From the NCBI GenBank assembly GCA_016303195.1, contig JAEDMD010000069.1:1-9356 (forward strand): a stretch of 9,356 bases of DNA, in the 5' to 3' direction. How positions within the stretch are numbered: the stretch's first letter is position 1; each line of letters begins with the position of its first letter. Under the pieces are notes generated by a model that was not told where the DNA came from, ran no database searches, and worked only from the letters and a program-made list of their open reading frames with translations. Both the position numbers and the translations under genes were made by a program. Source of the stretch: Oscillospiraceae bacterium. Lineage in GTDB: Bacteria; Bacillota; Clostridia; Oscillospirales; Ruminococcaceae. Shown here in pieces: positions 5,466 to 9,356 of this stretch.

Positions 5466-6239
5466 TTGATTAAGACAGTTAACGGTTTAAAGATAAATTA
5501 TGAAGAAAAAGGCGAGGGCGACCTCATTGTCCTCCTCCACGGTTGGGGAAGCAATATCACCCTTTTCGCCAATCTCATCGACCTGCTTTCAAAGAAATAC
5601 AAGGTTGTGGCTATGGATATGCCCGGTTTCGGCAAAAGCGAAGAACCGAAAGAACCGTGGGATGTAAGCGCTTATGTGCAGTTCGTCATTGATTTTCTCA
5701 AGGACTACGATACAAAGGAAGTCATGCTCCTCGGTCACAGCTTCGGCGGCAGAGTCATCATAAAGATGCACAGCCGCAATGACCTGCCGTTCAGGGTAAG
5801 CAAGGTCATACTCGTTGACAGCGCAGGCATCATGCCGCCTAAGTCCAACAAAAAGAGTTTCCGCACCTATTACTACAAGGTGGGCAAGGCGATACTTTCA
5901 ACAGGCATCGCTCAGAAGCTCACTCCCGACGCACTGGAAAACTTCCGCAAGAAGATGGGAAGTGCCGACTATGCCGCCGCTTCGCCTATGATGCGTCAGG
6001 TCATGGTCAAGGTGGTAAACGAGGACTTAGAGCCGTATCTGCCAAATATCAAATGTCCCACACTTCTCGTATGGGGCGTAAATGATACCGCAACTCCCCT
6101 TTCCGACGGCGAAAAGATGGAAAAACTCATCCCCGATGCAGGACTTGTCAAGCTGGAAAATGCAGGACATTATTCCTTCCTCGAACAGCAGTTCACCTTC
6201 AACCGTGTCATGTGTTCATTCATGAAGATAGATGAGTAA
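5466..6239 (+). CDS. Alpha/beta-fold hydrolase
   Basis: A 257-residue cytosolic protein without signal peptide or membrane helix. It has the full alpha/beta hydrolase order: oxyanion motif HGWG (25-28), DMPGFGKS (51-58), nucleophile elbow GHSFGG with S92, acid D207 (WGVNDTATP) and catalytic H235 (ENAGHYSFLEQ). All three catalytic residues are present, so it should be an active esterase, lipase or peptidase-like enzyme; the substrate cannot be read from the sequence. The cap region (about 122-190) is basic and rich in Met and Tyr. The gene starts with TTG and follows the consensus promoter. murF starts 106 nt downstream with no terminator between, so it probably leads the murF-ddl transcript. 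Cell-wall or precursor-related hydrolysis is suggested only by this neighbourhood. Confidence 0.87.
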   Translation: MIKTVNGLKINYEEKGEGDLIVLLHGWGSNITLFANLIDLLSKKYKVVAMDMPGFGKSEEPKEPWDVSAYVQFVIDFLKDYDTKEVMLLGHSFGGRVIIKMHSRNDLPFRVSKVILVDSAGIMPPKSNKKSFRTYYYKVGKAILSTGIAQKLTPDALENFRKKMGSADYAAASPMMRQVMVKVVNEDLEPYLPNIKCPTLLVWGVNDTATPLSDGEKMEKLIPDAGLVKLENAGHYSFLEQQFTFNRVMCSFMKIDE

Positions 6240-6242
6240 TTG

Positions 6243-6314
6243 CAGAAAAGTAGAGATCAGAAAGAAGAAAGCAGATATTAAAGACTGAAAATCAATATAA
6301 ATTACTACTTTCTG
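6243..6314 (+). repeat. Long-range inverted repeat in the hydrolase-murF gap
   Basis: CAGAAAAGTAG at 6243-6253 can pair with CTACTTTCTG at 6305-6314, ten pairs with one bulged A, closing a 51-nt A-rich loop. The stem ends 31 nt before the murF ATG. No T tract follows, so it is not a terminator. It may be chance in A-rich sequence. Confidence 0.3.
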
Positions 6315-6345
6315 AAAACTTATTTCTGAATAAAGGAGATTGGAT

Positions 6346-7977
6346 ATGTTTACAGTTTTATGGATAGTTTACGCCGCAGCGGCGCTTATCGGAATAATTT
6401 TCTACGGGCTGAGGGAATTCCATATGCTCCAGCTCAACGGCTACAAGACCCCCGAACATTCGTGGTGGATGAAGAAGAACAAAAGACGGTATCTTTACCC
6501 CGGTCTGCTGTTTGTTCTTCAGTTCGGACTGCTTTTCCTGAAAGGCAAGGCAGCTTTCACAGTTGGCGTTATAGTGCTTGCTCTGCTCAATGCAGTGTTC
6601 ATCAGCGTATATAAGCCCGGCAAGAAGTTCAAGAAGCCGTTCAAATATACCGCCCGTGTCAAGCGTATGCTCACAACTTTCGGAATACTTATCGCAATAT
6701 TCTATATAATCGCAGTGATCTGCGGAAAGACCAATGCACAGGTAGACACAGTCAACGGCGGTTATGAAGAAGTGCGCCGTTTCACATCAGCTGTACCGTA
6801 CATCATCGTCAGCTCAGCACTTTACCTGACAGCAGTTCTCGTTCCGCTTTCAAATATCATCAACAAGCCTATCGAGAATTCCATCAACAAGTGGTACATC
6901 AACGATGCAAAGCGTATCCTCGGTGAATGCCCGTCACTCCACAAAGTCGGCATCACAGGAAGCTACGGCAAGACCAGCATGAAGTTCTATCTGGACGAAC
7001 TGCTCAACTCAAAGTACAACACACTGAAAACCCCTGAGAGCTTCAACACTCCTATGGGCGTTACAATAACAATAAGAAACTACTTAAAGCCGACTCATGA
7101 GTATTTCATCTGCGAGATGGGCGCAAGACGAGTTCACGAAATAAAGGAGCTTTGCGACATTGCAGAGCCTCATGACGGTATCATCACTTCCGTCGGCCCT
7201 CAGCACCTTGAAACTTTCGGCTCTATCGAAAACGTGCTGAATACAAAGTTCGAGCTTGCAGACTGCGTAAAGGCAAAGGGCGGAAAGATATACCTCAACG
7301 GCGATAACGAGCTTATCCGCAAAAAAGCCCCTGAGTACGAAGGTGCGATACTTTACGGACTTCAGGAGGGCAATGACTACCGTGCGACTGATATCACAGT
7401 ATCTTCAAGAGGTACGGAATTCACAGTGAACGCTCCCGACGGCGAGACAAAGCGCTTCTCCACAAAGCTCCTCGGCGAGCATAACGTACAGAACGTCCTC
7501 GGCGCTATCGCCTACGCTCACGGCACAGGCATACCGCTTGAAAAGCTGACACTTCCCGTCAAGCGCATACAGGCTGTTCCCCACCGTTTACAGCTTCTCG
7601 ACCACGGCAACGGCGTTACATTCATCGACGACGCATACAACTCCAACCCAAGCGGATGCCGTGCGGCACTGGCTGTACTGGAGCTTTTCGATGCCTGCCG
7701 CATACTTGTTACACCTGGTATGGTAGAGCTGGGCGCAAAGCAGGAGGAGCTGAACTTTGAATTCGGTCAGGAAGCCGCAAAGTCATGCGATTACATCGTC
7801 CTCGTCGGCAAGGAGCAGACAGCGCCTATCTACAACGGTATCAAGGACGCAGGCTATGATATGAACAATGTCTATGTTGCTGACGGTCTTAACGATGCAC
7901 TTGCAAATGTCCACGCATACCAGACCGACAAGAAGAAGGTAGTCCTCTTAGAGAACGACCTCCCCGACAACTATTAA
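6346..7977 (+). CDS. murF: Membrane-anchored MurF-type Mur ligase
   Basis: MurF joins D-Ala-D-Ala to the UDP-MurNAc tripeptide, using ATP. The 543-residue protein has the MurF catalytic core: P-loop TGSYGKTS (204-211), FNTPMG (233-238), EMGARR (257-262), GPQHLETFGS (285-294), K301 at the carbamylated-lysine position, LNGDNE (317-322), GEHNVQN (377-383) and the MurF signature DDAYNSNP (428-436 region). In place of the usual N-terminal domain that grips the UDP-MurNAc moiety there are about 190 residues with roughly five membrane helices (3-22, 50-66, 70-90, 108-127, 149-170). The active site should be cytosolic and tethered to the membrane. AGGAG at 6334-6338, 7 nt upstream, supports ATG 6346 over the TTG at 6340. 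Because the ddl gene follows, the D-Ala-D-Ala reaction is likely. A lipid-linked or different acceptor is possible and untested. Confidence 0.88.
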   Translation: MFTVLWIVYAAAALIGIIFYGLREFHMLQLNGYKTPEHSWWMKKNKRRYLYPGLLFVLQFGLLFLKGKAAFTVGVIVLALLNAVFISVYKPGKKFKKPFKYTARVKRMLTTFGILIAIFYIIAVICGKTNAQVDTVNGGYEEVRRFTSAVPYIIVSSALYLTAVLVPLSNIINKPIENSINKWYINDAKRILGECPSLHKVGITGSYGKTSMKFYLDELLNSKYNTLKTPESFNTPMGVTITIRNYLKPTHEYFICEMGARRVHEIKELCDIAEPHDGIITSVGPQHLETFGSIENVLNTKFELADCVKAKGGKIYLNGDNELIRKKAPEYEGAILYGLQEGNDYRATDITVSSRGTEFTVNAPDGETKRFSTKLLGEHNVQNVLGAIAYAHGTGIPLEKLTLPVKRIQAVPHRLQLLDHGNGVTFIDDAYNSNPSGCRAALAVLELFDACRILVTPGMVELGAKQEELNFEFGQEAAKSCDYIVLVGKEQTAPIYNGIKDAGYDMNNVYVADGLNDALANVHAYQTDKKKVVLLENDLPDNY

Positions 7978-7986
7978 GCCGCTGAA

Positions 7987-8058
7987 GTAGGGGCGGATAT
8001 CATCCGCCCGTGCTTTGTACATTGATTATCCATTCGGGCGGATAATATCCGCCCCTAC
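7987..8058. repeat. 72-bp inverted pair of REP-like palindromes between murF and ddl
   Basis: Two 24-bp arms, 7987-8010 and 8035-8058, are inverted copies differing at one position, separated by 24 nt. Each arm is itself a hairpin, GGGCGGAT / ATCCGCCC, with the loop ATC or AAT. The GTAG head is outermost on both arms (GTAGGGGCGG at the left, CCGCCCCTAC at the right). The RNA can fold either as two small hairpins or one long 24-bp stem. No T tract follows, so ddl transcription should continue, though the structure could change mRNA stability between the two genes. Confidence 0.88.
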
Positions 8059-8098
8059 AAAATATTAATTACGCATAATTTAAAAGGAGAAAACGACA

Positions 8099-9304
8099 AT
8101 GAAGATCAATCTTGCAGTACTTTTCGGCGGAAGAAGCGTCGAGCATGAAGTTTCCGTAATTTCCGCAGTTCAGGCAATGGCAAGCATCAATAAGGAAAAA
8201 TATAACATCATCCCTGTCTACATGACCAAAAAGAGCGAATTCTACACCAGCGAGAAAATGCTGGACATCAACAGCTTCAAGGACATTCCCGCTCTCCTCG
8301 CTGAATCAACAGAATGTGTATTCGTAAGAAGCGAAGGCAAAGTCCAGCTTGTTCGCCAGAAGATAAAGAAGTTCGGCTCTAATCTCATTTCCGATATCGA
8401 CATCGCTTTCCCTATCGTTCACGGTACAAACGTTGAGGACGGCGCTTTACAGGGCTATCTCCAGACTCTCGACCTGCCATACGTAGGCTGTGACGTTCTT
8501 GCATCTGCTGTGGGCATGGATAAATACGTCATGAAGATATTGCTGAAAGAAGCAGGATTTCCTGTGCTTGACTGCTGTCGTTTCTCATCCTATGAGATCG
8601 ACGAAATGGATAACATGATCGCTCAGGTGGAGGCTAAATTCAGCTATCCTGTTATCGTCAAGCCTATCAACCTCGGTTCAAGCGTCGGCATTTCAAAGGC
8701 TAAAGACCGTGACGGACTTATCAGCTCCATCGAGGAGGCTTTCCAGTTCGCAGACCGTATACTCGTTGAGCCTGCCGTTGTACAGCTCAAGGAGATCAAC
8801 TGCTCGGTTGTCGGCGACAGCGAGGAAGCAGAAGCATCAGTATGCGAAGAACCTGTACAGGCAAGCAGTGACGATATCCTCAGCTACAAGCAGAAATATG
8901 TCGGCGACGGCGGCAAGAACGGAAGCAAGAGCGGCGGCGGAAGCAAGGGCATGGCTACTCTGAAAAGAAAGATACCTGCCGAGATATCTCCCGAACAGGA
9001 CGAATTCATCCGCAAGACCGCAGTTGACGCATTCCGCTACCTCGGATGCAACGGCGTTACACGTATCGACTTCATGATAGATATGGCAACAGATAAGATC
9101 TACATCAACGAAATAAACACCATCCCCGGCTCACTTGCATTCTACCTCTGGGAGCCAAAGGGTGTGAAGTATCCCGAACTTCTGGAGCGCCTTATCCAGC
9201 TTGCACTGAAGCGTTACAGACAGTCCGAGAAGATAAGCTATACATTCGATACAAATATTCTCTCAATGGGCGGCAGCTTCGGCTCTAAGGGAAGCAAGAG
9301 GTAA
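8099..9304 (+). CDS. ddl: D-alanine--D-alanine ligase
   Basis: It condenses two D-Ala with ATP to make the dipeptide used by MurF; it is a cytosolic ATP-grasp enzyme. Seen in the 401 residues: E15 (GGRSVEHEVS), PIVHGTNVEDGALQGYL (105-121), VGMDKYVMK (138-146), ATP-site lysine K188 and S194 (VKPINLGSSVG), Y267 in the omega loop, R322 and D324 (TRIDFM), E338 and N340 (NEINTIPGS). E15, S194 and Y267 correspond to E15, S150 and Y216 of E. coli DdlB, which favours D-Ala-D-Ala over D-Ala-D-Lac. It is longer than typical Ddl (about 300-370 residues): a Gly/Ser/Lys-rich insertion (about 269-288) follows Y267, and a tail ending GGSFGSKGSKR follows the ATP-grasp domain. AGGAGA at 8085-8090 is 8 nt upstream. 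It follows murF by 121 nt across the inverted repeat. Confidence 0.93.
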   Translation: MKINLAVLFGGRSVEHEVSVISAVQAMASINKEKYNIIPVYMTKKSEFYTSEKMLDINSFKDIPALLAESTECVFVRSEGKVQLVRQKIKKFGSNLISDIDIAFPIVHGTNVEDGALQGYLQTLDLPYVGCDVLASAVGMDKYVMKILLKEAGFPVLDCCRFSSYEIDEMDNMIAQVEAKFSYPVIVKPINLGSSVGISKAKDRDGLISSIEEAFQFADRILVEPAVVQLKEINCSVVGDSEEAEASVCEEPVQASSDDILSYKQKYVGDGGKNGSKSGGGSKGMATLKRKIPAEISPEQDEFIRKTAVDAFRYLGCNGVTRIDFMIDMATDKIYINEINTIPGSLAFYLWEPKGVKYPELLERLIQLALKRYRQSEKISYTFDTNILSMGGSFGSKGSKR

Positions 9305-9356
9305 AGGCAACACCGCACAAAGCACACCTGACGGCTTTGCACTGAATCTGCTTGCA

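Noticed and set aside
8099..9304. Vancomycin-resistance-type D-Ala-D-Lac or D-Ala-D-Ser ligase
   Set aside because: The residues equivalent to E. coli DdlB E15, S150 and Y216 are all present (E15, S194, Y267), and there are no vanH, vanX or vanT neighbours.
9305..9356. Possible hairpin after ddl (CAAAGC at 9318-9323 with GCTTTG at 9334-9339)
   Set aside because: Only six base pairs with a 10-nt loop and no T tract before the window ends. A terminator or repeat cannot be supported.

Overview
The window looks like a chromosomal piece of a gut-type Clostridia bacterium, most likely Ruminococcus or a close Oscillospiraceae relative. This is inferred from gene content, strong AAGGAG-type ribosome binding sites and the style of the intergenic repeats; no marker gene is present to prove it. 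All eight protein genes read on the + strand.

Layout. (1) Positions 1-869 hold no credible gene. They are a dense array of short palindromes with a GTAG head (REP-like), set in longer duplicated modules, in one orientation on the left (30-306) and the opposite on the right (427-785). (2) Positions 870-3707 form a probable three-gene operon: a stand-alone 2-hydroxyacyl-CoA dehydratase/activase-related Fe-S protein, phosphatidylserine decarboxylase (psd), and a five-helix membrane protein resembling DUF3592. It ends with an inverted pair of REP-like palindromes and a strong intrinsic terminator (3825-3866). (3) Positions 3925-5084 are an ECF sigma factor and its zinc-binding, membrane-anchored anti-sigma factor, overlapping by 4 nt (ATGA) and followed by a terminator-like hairpin. 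(4) Positions 5085-5465 have no gene. They hold a compact block of four hairpins with a minus-strand terminator, then a perfect TTGACA-17-TATAAT promoter. (5) Positions 5466-9304 are an alpha/beta hydrolase (TTG start), a membrane-anchored MurF-type ligase and a D-Ala-D-Ala ligase (ddl), all apparently served by that promoter. A 72-bp inverted repeat sits between murF and ddl.

How the genes fit together. Ddl makes D-Ala-D-Ala and the MurF-type ligase is the enzyme family that attaches it to the peptidoglycan precursor, so the last block is a cell-wall precursor module with an uncharacterised hydrolase. Psd makes phosphatidylethanolamine, and the sigma/anti-sigma pair is of the kind that often responds to envelope stress. 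Most of the window therefore concerns the cell envelope, but functional links between the three blocks are inference.

The most noteworthy non-gene signal is a family of about 13 palindromes. All carry the same GTAG-GGG head but have at least four different stem sequences. They occur in the left array and in two other intergenic gaps as head-to-head or tail-to-tail pairs, which is the arrangement of REP/BIME elements moved by RAYT (Y1) transposases. The most noteworthy protein features are the Mur ligase with five membrane helices in place of the usual substrate-binding N-terminal domain, and a Gly/Ser/Lys-rich insertion in Ddl next to its specificity tyrosine.
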